The notes under the pieces were generated by a model. The model was not told the origin of the DNA. It saw nothing but the letters and a program-made list of their open reading frames with translations, and did not search any database. Positions 55,879 to 64,000 of a stretch of 64,000 nt of DNA are shown here, one piece after another. Position numbers and translations under genes: made by a program. The first letter of the stretch is position 1, and each line of letters opens with the position of its first letter. The stretch covers positions 2,496,179 to 2,560,178 of the forward strand of contig CP051238.1 of the NCBI GenBank assembly GCA_017794925.1, read 5' to 3'. This stretch comes from Aestuariibacter sp. Lineage in GTDB: Bacteria; Pseudomonadota; Gammaproteobacteria; Enterobacterales; Alteromonadaceae.

Positions 55879-57507
55879 TTAAGGACGCTGGAATTCGCTG
55901 GATTCACTCCAGGTTGGCCAGGCCTCTTTGTTGGCTACCATGTAACCCACTTCCATGAGCAATTGGGTATCCTGAGATATGCCGCTTAAATCCCAGCCAT
56001 CGCGGAATTTGTCGCAGACCTGGTGATAGCACCCTGTGACCACCACTTTCATGTGTTTGCGGTATTTTGCCGTGGCTTCGTCAAAGGGCTCTTTTCCACC
56101 TTTCGCGTACAGCGCAGGTACACCCGCCTTAGCAAAGCTAAAGTGATCTGAGCGGTAGTAATATCCGGCTTCAGGGCGGTCTTCCTGTGCCAGTACACGG
56201 CCCTGACGCTGGGCTGCAACAGTCAGTTCCTGCTCCAGATCTGATTTGCCCATACCAATGACCGCCACGTCTTTGGTTTTACCCAGTACGTTCATGGCGT
56301 CCATATTGATGTTGGCTACCGTTTTGTCTAATGGGATTACCGGGTTGTCCGCATAGTATTTTGAACCCAGTAAGCCTTGTTCTTCCGCCGTGACAATCAG
56401 GAATGAGATTGAACGCTTGGGCGCTGGCGTTAGTTGGGTAAAGGCTTCAGCCATCACCAGTGCGGCAGCTGTCCCTGTCGCATTGTCGTGGGCACCGTTG
56501 TAAATCTGGTCGCCTTCCAGGCTCTCGTCCTTACCCAGGTGATCCCAGTGTGAGGTGTAAATGACATGTTCATCGGTTTTTTCAGAACCAGGCAAAGTGG
56601 CCAAAACGTTGTAACTTTTCGATGCTTTAAAGGTGTTATTCACGGTCACTGTCATCGCTTGACCAAGTGCTTTTGAATATGGGCCTTGCATGGCTTTGGC
56701 TTTCTCAGCAGAAAAATCGAGGCCAGCATCAGTAAACACTTTAGTGGCGGCTTCCAGAGTCAGCCATCCTTCAACCGCTACGCGACTTGCACCTTTGTCC
56801 GGGCTAACCAGACCATATTGCGGGCCGCTCCAGCTATTGGCTACTACCGACCAGCCATAAGAAGCCGGGGCAGTTTCGTGAACGATAATAGCGCCGGCTG
56901 CACCCTGACGGCTTGCTTCTTCGTATTTGTAGCTCCAGCGACCGTAGTAGGTCATGGTGGTGCCCTGGAATTTACCGCTTTCGGGGTTTTCGAAACCCGG
57001 GTCATTTACCAGAATCACCACGGTTTTGCCGGTGACATCCAGACCTTCATAATCGTTCCAGTCGTACTCTGGCGCATTGACACCATAGCCAACAAATACC
57101 AGCTCTGAACCTTCCAGCGACACAACAGACTGCTCGCGTTTAGAAGAGGCAACCATATCGGTTTTATAATCGAATTCATTGTCACCAATCGTCATGGTCA
57201 TATTCGGATCGGCGGTGATTTCCATCAGCGCCACTTCCTGCAAGTAGCTATCGCCATTACCCGGCTTTAAGCCCATGCGTTTAAATTCTTTTGTCAGGTA
57301 ATCCAGCGTTTTGCGTTCGCCCTCTGTGGTGGGTAAACGGCCTTCAAATTCATCTGATGCCAGGGTTTTGAGGGGCGGTGCAATTTTTTCTGGTGTAATT
57401 GATGCGTAGACATCATCAAAGTTATTCTTTTCTGTCGGGGTCTCGGGTGAACAGGCGGCAACCATAGCGCAGCCTGACATCACCAGAGGCAAGAGGATTT
57501 TTTTCAT
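55879..57507 (-). CDS. M28-family zinc aminopeptidase, lipoprotein
   Basis: A 542-residue lipoprotein: the lipobox AMVAACS puts Cys near residue 18. A PA-like insert (about 130-280) precedes the M28 catalytic domain, which has the metal-binding HWDHLG, GAHDNATGTAAALVMA and TAEEQGLLGS (catalytic Glu) segments and a later FSFAKAGVPALY. Such enzymes release N-terminal residues from peptides at the outer membrane or outside. The ATG at 57507 is preferred over an open frame 21 codons upstream because it starts the signal peptide. It diverges from the DUF3025 gene. Confidence 0.9.
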   Translation of the reverse strand: MKKILLPLVMSGCAMVAACSPETPTEKNNFDDVYASITPEKIAPPLKTLASDEFEGRLPTTEGERKTLDYLTKEFKRMGLKPGNGDSYLQEVALMEITADPNMTMTIGDNEFDYKTDMVASSKREQSVVSLEGSELVFVGYGVNAPEYDWNDYEGLDVTGKTVVILVNDPGFENPESGKFQGTTMTYYGRWSYKYEEASRQGAAGAIIVHETAPASYGWSVVANSWSGPQYGLVSPDKGASRVAVEGWLTLEAATKVFTDAGLDFSAEKAKAMQGPYSKALGQAMTVTVNNTFKASKSYNVLATLPGSEKTDEHVIYTSHWDHLGKDESLEGDQIYNGAHDNATGTAAALVMAEAFTQLTPAPKRSISFLIVTAEEQGLLGSKYYADNPVIPLDKTVANINMDAMNVLGKTKDVAVIGMGKSDLEQELTVAAQRQGRVLAQEDRPEAGYYYRSDHFSFAKAGVPALYAKGGKEPFDEATAKYRKHMKVVVTGCYHQVCDKFRDGWDLSGISQDTQLLMEVGYMVANKEAWPTWSESSEFQRP

Positions 57508-57579
57508 ATTATTGTCTCTGATTGCATTACAATAGCGTCCCAGTATAGATAAATCAGTCGTAACAACCAATCATTCAGC

Positions 57580-58443
57580 ATGAAATCTGTCGCAGTTAGC
57601 CACGCATTGGGCCAAAGTCCTTGCTCGACATTGCCTTTATCCTCCTTGTTTGCCTGTTTTGGCATGCAGGACGTTCAGAATGCCCCCGACATTGATGAGC
57701 TCAATAATCTGGCGCAACGGTTTTCCGGCGCTAATTCAAGGCAGATACCCGCTTTTGTCGATGCCGGGTGTTTTGAACAGGATCCGAGGTACTACGAAAC
57801 CATAGTGGCTGAAGCCAGTCAGGTACCAACCCGAAATACACACTGGCATGATGCTTTTAACGCAATGATTTGGATGTTGTTCCCGCAATCCAAACATCGA
57901 TTAAACCGTTTTCATATCGCAGATATAAGTCAGTACGGTGCGCACCCCCGCACACCCCGGCGCAACAGGCTGACTCACTTCGATGAATGCGGTGTGGTAT
58001 TAGCGGTCCCGGCTTCATATCTTGAGCAAGCCAATCAGTTGTTAGAGGCGTTGGCACAGCACCAATGGCAACGCGCATTCTGTGAGTTTAAACAAGCGTG
58101 GGGCTCACACGTGTATCCGTTTATATTTGGACACGCGATTTATGAAATGCTGCTCAATCCGTTTATAGGTCTGACAGCAAAATGGTTGGCGGTGGTGGTG
58201 CCCGATGAGTTTACTGAATCATCCGTAAATCAGCAGTTCCAAATGGTTGACTGTGCACTTGAGCTGCGCTTGTTGGAATTCGATGGGTTGAGTAGTAAGC
58301 AGGTGTTAAAGCCTTTGCCTGTCCTTGGCGTGCCAGGTTGGAGTAATACACAAAATGACGCGTTTTATGCTAATACCGATTATTTCCGGCCGCTGTCGGC
58401 AAGCGCCTTACCTACCTTACAGTTACCTCTGACTTGTCAATAA
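57580..58443 (+). CDS. DUF3025 domain protein
   Basis: A 287-residue cytoplasmic protein with the DUF3025 pattern: TRNTHWHDAFNAMIWMLFPQ then LNRFHI, followed by TRLTHFDECG-like RLTHFDECGVVLA and FGHAIYEMLLNPFIGLTAKWL. The function of the family is unknown; it occurs widely in gammaproteobacteria. Its stop codon overlaps the terminator stem. Confidence 0.82.
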   Translation: MKSVAVSHALGQSPCSTLPLSSLFACFGMQDVQNAPDIDELNNLAQRFSGANSRQIPAFVDAGCFEQDPRYYETIVAEASQVPTRNTHWHDAFNAMIWMLFPQSKHRLNRFHIADISQYGAHPRTPRRNRLTHFDECGVVLAVPASYLEQANQLLEALAQHQWQRAFCEFKQAWGSHVYPFIFGHAIYEMLLNPFIGLTAKWLAVVVPDEFTESSVNQQFQMVDCALELRLLEFDGLSSKQVLKPLPVLGVPGWSNTQNDAFYANTDYFRPLSASALPTLQLPLTCQ

Positions 58444-58480
58444 AAAACGGGCCTGAAGGTATGAACCCGGCCCGTTTTTT
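58442..58480. terminator. Bidirectional terminator
   Basis: Stem AAAAAACGGGCC / GGCCCGTTTTTT with a 15-base loop. It starts on the DUF3025 stop codon and ends 18 bases from the end of the Yip1-like gene on the other strand. Confidence 0.85.
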
Positions 58481-58497
58481 CAGCATAAAAATTCGGC

Positions 58498-59202
58498 TTA
58501 AATCAGGTTTACGACAAACCAGATTGCCCAGATGATCGCGAATGGCGCACACGCAATAATGGTGGATTTCTTGGTCGAAAAACTTGTCCATTGCGCAATG
58601 CCCACGGCAATCAAATAAATGGTCCAGAGACTCTCTAACCGTAGCGATTGGGTAAAGCCAAACCAGTCAGAAGACATCTGTACGTCGGCCCAGTAAGCGA
58701 TTGACAGTGGGCTGATAATGGTCGGCAGAATCTGGTGGTCACTTGAAAGCGCAATCAATGCAATCGCGATAAGCGCATTAATTACCGCCGGCATGCTTGC
58801 CCACCAGGTGAAACCATACCAATCTGTAAAGCCATTGAGGTTCTGTTCGTCGGATTTGGTCATCAGATGCAAATACAGCGCGACAACGGCGTTAACGATA
58901 ATAGGACCTAATATACCGCCGACTAACATGAATATTTGAATTGCGGACTGCTGCATACCCGCGCGCATTTGATCCTGCTCTGCCGGGCTCATGTCGCCGT
59001 ACTGGGTATCAATTAACATGTTTTGATACCAGCTAAAATCAACAAAGTTGATGAACAGGTAGCCGGGTAACACACTCATTATAGTGACGATAATGAAGGG
59101 GACCCACGACCAGTTGTTGTGTTCGTTTACGGCTTTGAAAACCCCGTTTGGCTTGAAAAATATATCGTTACAAGCCTGAATAGGGTTGGTAACTTCAGAC
59201 AT
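58498..59202 (-). CDS. Yip1-like integral membrane protein
   Basis: A 234-residue inner-membrane protein with five predicted helices and an N-terminal segment (IQACNDIFFKPNGVFKAVNE) that recalls the Yip1/YIF1 family, known from bacteria as uncharacterised multi-pass proteins. The function is unknown. It stands alone, with an A/T-rich upstream region containing the 12-base palindrome TCAGTATACTGA at 59255-59266, between it and natA. Confidence 0.75.
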   Translation of the reverse strand: MSEVTNPIQACNDIFFKPNGVFKAVNEHNNWSWVPFIIVTIMSVLPGYLFINFVDFSWYQNMLIDTQYGDMSPAEQDQMRAGMQQSAIQIFMLVGGILGPIIVNAVVALYLHLMTKSDEQNLNGFTDWYGFTWWASMPAVINALIAIALIALSSDHQILPTIISPLSIAYWADVQMSSDWFGFTQSLRLESLWTIYLIAVGIAQWTSFSTKKSTIIACAPFAIIWAIWFVVNLI

Positions 59203-59397
59203 CCGTGACTCCTTATAATTTGTAACATTTAATCGAATTATTGTAATTTGATTGTCAGTATACTGATATTAAGGGAGAGGTGGAGTGAAAAAGTGTAACG
59301 AATTTTCATATTTACGCTTTTCCTTTCCCTTAACGGCGGAAGTAAATAATAACGCAAAGCGTGTACGCGTTTATAACGATAACAATAGGGAAAACTC

Positions 59398-60180
59398 ATG
59401 ATAGAAATTTCTCATCTTGCCAAGAAGTTTACGGTGGAAAACCCGAAAAAACTCAGTGAACAAGAAAAGAAAGATCCACGGCTAAAAGGGCGTTTTTTCC
59501 ACTCTGTGGAGAATGTGTCGTTTCATTGTGCGTCGGGTGAAGTGCTGGGCTTACTGGGACCAAATGGGGCAGGTAAAACCACCACACTTAGAATGTTGTC
59601 CACTGCGCTGACACCTGATTCCGGTGATATTACGATAGACGGCACCAACGTGGTTAAAACGCCCGTAGTTGCGCGCAAGATGATTGGATTTTTATCAGGT
59701 TCAACCGGTTTGTATGGACGTTTGACCGGACGCGAAAATATCGCTTATTTTGGTCAGCTTCATGGCATGACCGCTGAGCAAATCGACAGCAAGATCACCG
59801 AGCTTGCAGATGTATTGGACTTGCACAGTTTCTTAGATCGCAAGTGCGACAACTTTTCTACCGGCATGAAACAAAAAACCGCCATTGCCAGGGCGGTTGT
59901 ACACGATCCTAAAGTGGTGATTCTGGACGAACCTACAACAGGGCTTGATATCATGGCTGCTCAGACAGTACTGGATTTTATTAAACGTCTGAAAGAGAAG
60001 GGGATACCGGTCATTTTTTCTACTCACCATCTCGATGAAGTCTCTGAACTGTGCGACAGGGTTACCGTTATTCACCATGGCAAGACACACTTTTCCGATA
60101 CCTTTGAGTCATTTAAAGCACAATCCGACGGCTCATTACACAAGGCGTTTATGCGCATAATAGAACAGGGAGGAGAGTAA
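59398..60180 (+). CDS. natA: ABC transporter ATP-binding protein, NatA-like
   Basis: A 260-residue ABC ATPase with Walker [13 protein letters not shown] (about residue 55), signature [15 protein letters not shown], Walker [13 protein letters not shown] and the switch His in FSTHHLDE. It resembles NatA, which with NatB exports sodium in Bacillus. The substrate here is unproven. It ends two bases before natB. Confidence 0.88.
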   Translation: MIEISHLAKKFTVENPKKLSEQEKKDPRLKGRFFHSVENVSFHCASGEVLGLLGPNGAGKTTTLRMLSTALTPDSGDITIDGTNVVKTPVVARKMIGFLSGSTGLYGRLTGRENIAYFGQLHGMTAEQIDSKITELADVLDLHSFLDRKCDNFSTGMKQKTAIARAVVHDPKVVILDEPTTGLDIMAAQTVLDFIKRLKEKGIPVIFSTHHLDEVSELCDRVTVIHHGKTHFSDTFESFKAQSDGSLHKAFMRIIEQGGE

Positions 60181-60181
60181 T

Positions 60182-61375
60182 ATGTGGAAGGTCATGCTGA
60201 AAGAAATCAAAGAGTTATTACGCGACCGTAAAACCCTGTTTTTTATGATAGCACTGCCTATCCTGGTATTTCCTTTACTTATTGGCATGGTGGTGTTTTT
60301 CGGTGGCAAAGCCGTAGACAAAGCTGAGAATAAAGTGCTGGATTATGCGGTGATAGGGGCTCAGTATGCCCCAGCCCTTGCGAAGGAGCTGGCTGCTTCA
60401 GATATGTTCAATGAAGTCGCGATTGACGCTGATACCGACATTACGGCTTTTGTTAAAGCACAACATGCCGATTTCGTGCTGGTGATACCCAGTAATTTTA
60501 GCGACGATGCGCTGGCAAACGGGCAGGTGAAGCTAAAACTTTATCTGAATGATGCGGGCCTAAATATGGTGCGCAAGCGCCTGGATAAGATTGTAGACAG
60601 GTTCTCTGAGGAAAGTCAGACAAAAGCCTTTGAAACACTGGGGTTAAATGAGCAACAACAAGTTGCGCTCATTGAGCCTATTGTTATTGAGAAAGTCGAT
60701 GTGGCCGACAAGCGAGAAAATTGGGGCGAAAAAATTGGCGGTATGATCCCGTACTTCATCTTTATGTTATGCCTGCAAGGCGCCATGATTCCCGCAACTG
60801 ACCTGGGCGCGGGTGAGAAAGAGCGGGGGACACTGGAAACCTTACTTATCTCGCCAATAGAAAGACATCACCTGGTGTTGGGTAAGTTCTTTACCATTGC
60901 TTTTGCGGGCGTTACATCGGCCCTGATAACGGTGAGTAGTATGGCCGTATGGGGACTGGTTCTTAGTCAGGGCATGGCACTAAAAGTTGTCGCGGAGTTT
61001 ATGAGTGCGATTGGCGCAATCGACTTCATTCTGATGTTCCTGATGCTGGTGCCAGTGGTGGCAATTTTCTCTGCCGTGTTACTCAGTTTGTCAATTTATG
61101 CCCGCAGTTTTAAAGAAGCACAAGGCTACATGACGCCCTTAGTGTTCGCGGTAATTGTGCCGGTTATCCTTGCAATGCTACCAGGCGTAGAGCTCAAAGG
61201 TGGCTGGGCGTGGGTGCCACTTACCAATGTCGCACTGGCGATCAAAGAGCTGATCAAAGGTACCATGGATTACTTCCAGTTAGTCGCGATCTTCTCGTCT
61301 ACTGCCATTATTGCGGCCGGACTGTTGTACTTCTGCGTGTACTGGTTTAACAAAGAAAAAGTACTCTTTAGATAG
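60182..61375 (+). CDS. natB: ABC transporter permease, NatB-like
   Basis: A 397-residue inner-membrane permease of the ABC-2 type: a first helix (ALPILVFPLLIGMVVFFGG), a long extracytoplasmic domain (about 45-190), and five or six more helices from about residue 190, beginning PYFIFMLCLQGAMIPATDLGAGEKERGTLETLL. This LGAGEKERGTLETLL sequence is common in NatB proteins. It is a two-gene operon with natA. Confidence 0.88.
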   Translation: MWKVMLKEIKELLRDRKTLFFMIALPILVFPLLIGMVVFFGGKAVDKAENKVLDYAVIGAQYAPALAKELAASDMFNEVAIDADTDITAFVKAQHADFVLVIPSNFSDDALANGQVKLKLYLNDAGLNMVRKRLDKIVDRFSEESQTKAFETLGLNEQQQVALIEPIVIEKVDVADKRENWGEKIGGMIPYFIFMLCLQGAMIPATDLGAGEKERGTLETLLISPIERHHLVLGKFFTIAFAGVTSALITVSSMAVWGLVLSQGMALKVVAEFMSAIGAIDFILMFLMLVPVVAIFSAVLLSLSIYARSFKEAQGYMTPLVFAVIVPVILAMLPGVELKGGWAWVPLTNVALAIKELIKGTMDYFQLVAIFSSTAIIAAGLLYFCVYWFNKEKVLFR

Positions 61376-61395
61376 ATATTCTCCTTTCATCAAAG

Positions 61396-61419
61396 GCCCG
61401 GTTCTGACCGGGCTTTTTT
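61396..61419 (+). terminator. Terminator of natAB
   Basis: Stem GCCCGGT / ACCGGGC with a TCTG loop and six T's, 20 bases after the natB stop. Confidence 0.88.
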
Positions 61420-61778
61420 ACTTGTCATTCCAAATAAGAAAATTAATTTCAAATGTAAACGTTTGCATTTCCAGGTAGGGTGAATCTGAACGTATCAGCA
61501 CACAGATTGCCAATACAGGATGCCATTGGTCAAAGCTCTTCAATGAGGACACAATTAGCACTTACATGCTTTTTCATTTTTATCGTTAAGCCGTCTCAAT
61601 ACTGCCGTTTCATTATGGGAATCTATTGATAACAGTGATGGTAACTCGCGTTGAAATGTATCAAATTTAACAAATGAGTTACTTTATTTTTTAATCTTTA
61701 TGAATTTCATTGATAATCAATTTTCAGCTACGTAGTATTTTCAAAATTCATCGTATTCACAAAATTTTTACATATCGC
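61420..61778. other. Upstream region of the fucosidase gene
   Basis: No gene seen. It holds a LacI-type operator at 61451-61470. The right part is A/T rich and may carry the promoter. Confidence 0.5.
61451..61470. promoter_or_regulatory. LacI-family operator, 20-bp palindrome
   Basis: AAATGTAAACGTTTGCATTT has a central AACGTT and half sites AAATGTAAAC and AAATGCAAAC differing at one base, the pattern recognised by LacI/GalR-type repressors. It lies about 310 bases before the GH95 frame. Confidence 0.6.
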
Positions 61779-64000
61779 ATGGCTTTTGATTCTCAGTTTG
61801 TAAACGTTTTCCTTTTACGCCTTTTCTCTCGGTGTGATGCGGCTGTGCTTTCATTTTGTCTTTTTAAGAAAGCGCTTTCTCGCTGTTCTTTGCTGGTGCT
61901 GGCGGCAGCTGGTCTATCAGGCTGTTCTGAGCGAGTAAACGTTGCAGGTACCGATAGTCAGCAAGTTGAATGGCAGTGCCATGTTGATCATCGACTGAAA
62001 TTTGCTACACCGGGTACGGAGTGGGAAGCGCATAGTTTGCCAATTGGTAATGGCTATATGGGCGCAAGCGTGCTGGGCGGCATTAAGTCAGACACGCTTA
62101 ATATTGCTGAAAAAACCCTATGGACAGGCGGGCCTGGAAGCAGCGAAGGCTATGATTTTGGCTGGCCGGAAGAGGCTCATCACTACCAGCAAAACCTTAG
62201 ACTGGTTACCGATACGCTGTTAAGTGAACGTTCGTTGTCCCCCGAGGAAGTCGCCGGAAAGCTGGGCCGGGACCCGAAGGGGTATGGCAGCTATCAGGCA
62301 ATGCTTGATCTGAACGTTGAATTTGAACATTCAGAGCAGGTGTCTGACTATCGTCGTGAGCTGGATATGGCCAAGGGGGTGGCTAGTGTGACTTTCCAGC
62401 ATCAACAAACGCACTATTATCGTGAGTTTTTTGCGAATTACCCCAGCCAGGTAGTTGCTGCCCGTTATTCAGCCAATGGCGCTGAAGGTCTGTCAGGGCG
62501 TATAGTGCCAAAACTGCCCGACAATCGCTCCGTCGAAACCCGATGGCAGGATGGCAACCTCGTCATTAGCGGTAAATTACACGACAACCAACTGGCTTAT
62601 GAAATTCAGATTGCAGCCGAAAATCAGGGCGGAGCGTTAATTCCGACTCAGCAAGGCTGGCAGCTTAACAACGTGAATTCCGTCACCTTACTGGTCGTAA
62701 GTGCAACTAACTATTCCAACTCCTTTCCGGATTACCGTACCGTTCACCCCCATGCTTTACTCACATCGCGTTTGTCAGAGGCTGTAAACAAAGGCTACGA
62801 AGCGCTTCGTGATGAACATGTTACCGATCATGCTGCCTTGTACTCGAGAGTGAACTTTTGCCTCGAAGATACAGGTGGCAAGAGTACTACTGACACCTTG
62901 TTGGCTACCGTCACAGACAATACGGCAACGCCCGCCATGCAGCGCCAGTTGACGCAACTGTATTATCAGTTTGGCCGCTATCTTCTGATTGCCTCATCGC
63001 GCCAGGGTACCTTGCCAGCCAATTTACAAGGTGTATGGAATAACTACACCCAGGCTCCCTGGAGTTCAGACTATCACGTCAATATCAACCTGCAGATGAA
63101 CTACTGGCTGGCCGACATGACGAATCTGTCGGAAGCAGGGCTGCCATTGTATGACTTTGTTGAAGGGCTGCGAGAACCAGCTGAAGAGACGGCAAAGCGG
63201 TTATTTGATGCGCCGGGTTGGACGTTGCTCCTCAACACTAATATTTGGGGATACACCGGACTTATTTCCTGGCCAACCGCTTTCTGGCAACCAGAAGCAA
63301 ATGCCTGGTTAGCGGCGCATTTTTATCAGCACTATTTGTATTCACTTGACGAGACCTTTCTGCGCGATCGCGCCTGGCCGGTCATGTGGGGCGCGGCTCA
63401 ATTCTGGATGCACACGTTGGTCACAGACCCAACCACCGGGCAGTTAGTTGTCGCACCGTCGTATTCTCCGGAACACGGAGATTTCAGTGTCGGGGCTGCG
63501 ATGTCACAACAAATTGTTGGCGCGTTGATCAGAGATACTTACAAAGTGGCAAAGCAACTGGGGCTCAATGAGCAAGCCTCTGAGTTGGCCAGCACACTTT
63601 CATCATTGGCTTCGGGCTTAAATATAGGCCAATACGGTCAATTACAGGAGTGGCAGGCAGATATCGATGAAATGACCAGCCAACACCGGCATATTTCCCA
63701 CCTTTATGCGTTACATCCGGATCAGGAAATATCACCAATTCGCACGCCAGACCTTGCCGAGGCAGCCAGGCGCACCCTTGAGGCCCGCGGCGATGGTGGC
63801 ACCGGATGGAGTAAGGCCTGGAAAATCAACTTTTGGGCACGTCTTTATGATGGTGACAGAGCCAACAAGCTGTTGTTAGAACAATTGCGTCACAGCACCT
63901 TGCCAAATTTATGGGACAACCATCCGCCTTTCCAAATTGATGGCAATTTCGGCGCTACGGCAGGTATTTCCGAGATGCTGCTGCAGAGTCAGCCGGGAGC
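61779..64000 (+). CDS. GH95 alpha-L-fucosidase, lipoprotein, C-terminus cut by the window
   Basis: An open frame runs from ATG 61779 to the window end (about 740 residues) with no stop. It has a lipoprotein signal ([11 protein letters not shown], Cys near residue 49), suggesting periplasmic or outer-membrane location. GH95 signatures include [35 protein letters not shown] with a following LQMNYW, and [17 protein letters not shown], which in known enzymes supply the Asn/Asp and acid residues for inverting hydrolysis of fucosyl linkages. The ATG has no ribosome site; GTG 61845 would start a shorter signal peptide and leave the second operator outside the gene. Family is clear; some GH95 members are galactosidases. 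Confidence 0.85.
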   Translation, partial: MAFDSQFVNVFLLRLFSRCDAAVLSFCLFKKALSRCSLLVLAAAGLSGCSERVNVAGTDSQQVEWQCHVDHRLKFATPGTEWEAHSLPIGNGYMGASVLGGIKSDTLNIAEKTLWTGGPGSSEGYDFGWPEEAHHYQQNLRLVTDTLLSERSLSPEEVAGKLGRDPKGYGSYQAMLDLNVEFEHSEQVSDYRRELDMAKGVASVTFQHQQTHYYREFFANYPSQVVAARYSANGAEGLSGRIVPKLPDNRSVETRWQDGNLVISGKLHDNQLAYEIQIAAENQGGALIPTQQGWQLNNVNSVTLLVVSATNYSNSFPDYRTVHPHALLTSRLSEAVNKGYEALRDEHVTDHAALYSRVNFCLEDTGGKSTTDTLLATVTDNTATPAMQRQLTQLYYQFGRYLLIASSRQGTLPANLQGVWNNYTQAPWSSDYHVNINLQMNYWLADMTNLSEAGLPLYDFVEGLREPAEETAKRLFDAPGWTLLLNTNIWGYTGLISWPTAFWQPEANAWLAAHFYQHYLYSLDETFLRDRAWPVMWGAAQFWMHTLVTDPTTGQLVVAPSYSPEHGDFSVGAAMSQQIVGALIRDTYKVAKQLGLNEQASELASTLSSLASGLNIGQYGQLQEWQADIDEMTSQHRHISHLYALHPDQEISPIRTPDLAEAARRTLEARGDGGTGWSKAWKINFWARLYDGDRANKLLLEQLRHSTLPNLWDNHPPFQIDGNFGATAGISEMLLQSQPG
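61800..61811. promoter_or_regulatory. Second LacI-type operator half palindrome
   Basis: GTAAACGTTTTC shares the core AAACGTTT with the first operator. It lies inside the GH95 frame if translation starts at 61779, but upstream of it if the GTG at 61845 is the start. Confidence 0.5.

Overview
The window looks like a chromosomal segment of a marine gammaproteobacterium, most probably an Alteromonadaceae relative of Alteromonas. This is inferred from gene content and order: smrB/prmB-aroC, sodB/grxD, rnt/motY, rsxABCDGE-nth, uvrB and queC/queE are arranged as in gammaproteobacteria. MotY, outer-membrane M16 and M28 lipoproteins and long TonB receptors fit a marine Alteromonadales member. No prophage, insertion sequence, CRISPR array or plasmid function was seen. 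Most of the window is core chromosome with a few accessory patches.

Layout. 1-6.3 kb: end of an RluA-type pseudouridine synthase, an Hpt protein, an M16 peptidase lipoprotein, gshA and a transglycosylase-like lipoprotein. 6.3-7.8 kb: a mostly non-coding accessory patch with a perfect Fur box, a probable Fur-controlled small RNA on the minus strand, a palindromic repeat flanked by direct repeats, and three small genes. 7.8-11.7 kb: smrB diverging from prmB-aroC-MFS. 11.8-16.6 kb: the prkA-yeaH-spoVR stress module. 16.9-18.4 kb: sodB and grxD. 18.7-26.0 kb: a cell-surface signalling locus with two related TonB receptors flanking an ECF sigma/FecR pair; only the second receptor has the STN signalling domain. 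26.0-28.6 kb: bfd behind a Fur-box candidate, a 2-Cys peroxiredoxin and a sugar porter. 28.6-31.8 kb: rnt, motY behind a clear sigma-28 promoter, glpQ and gloA. 32-38 kb: a secreted protein with a PEP-CTERM-like tail, a TPR membrane protein, an MFS transporter, yqhA and an unusual nth. 38.0-44.2 kb: the rsx/rnf electron-transport operon. 44.4-45.5 kb: two identical tRNA-Asn genes and a gene-free kilobase with two inverted DnaA boxes and a perfect LexA box. 45.6-50.7 kb: MATE pump, uvrB, a VF530 protein, a possible lipoprotein and a LysR regulator. 50.8-58.4 kb: queC and queE, asnB, an M28 peptidase, a DUF3025 protein and periplasmic proteins. 58.5-61.4 kb: a Yip1-like protein and a natAB-type ABC exporter. 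61.4 kb to the end: LacI-type operators and a GH95 alpha-L-fucosidase lipoprotein cut by the window edge.

How the parts connect. Iron appears repeatedly: the Fur-box small RNA, bfd, sodB, grxD and the Fe-S-rich rsx operon. The receptor/FecIR locus has no Fur box that I could see, so its ligand need not be iron. DNA repair is represented by uvrB, probably in one SOS-controlled unit with the MATE pump, and by nth at the end of the rsx operon.

The observations I rate highest are the Fur-box small RNA at 6339-6424, the two-receptor FecIR locus, the LexA box ahead of MATE-uvrB, and the DnaA-box palindrome near uvrB, which recalls the position of DARS1 in E. coli. All calls come from reading the sequence; no database search was run.
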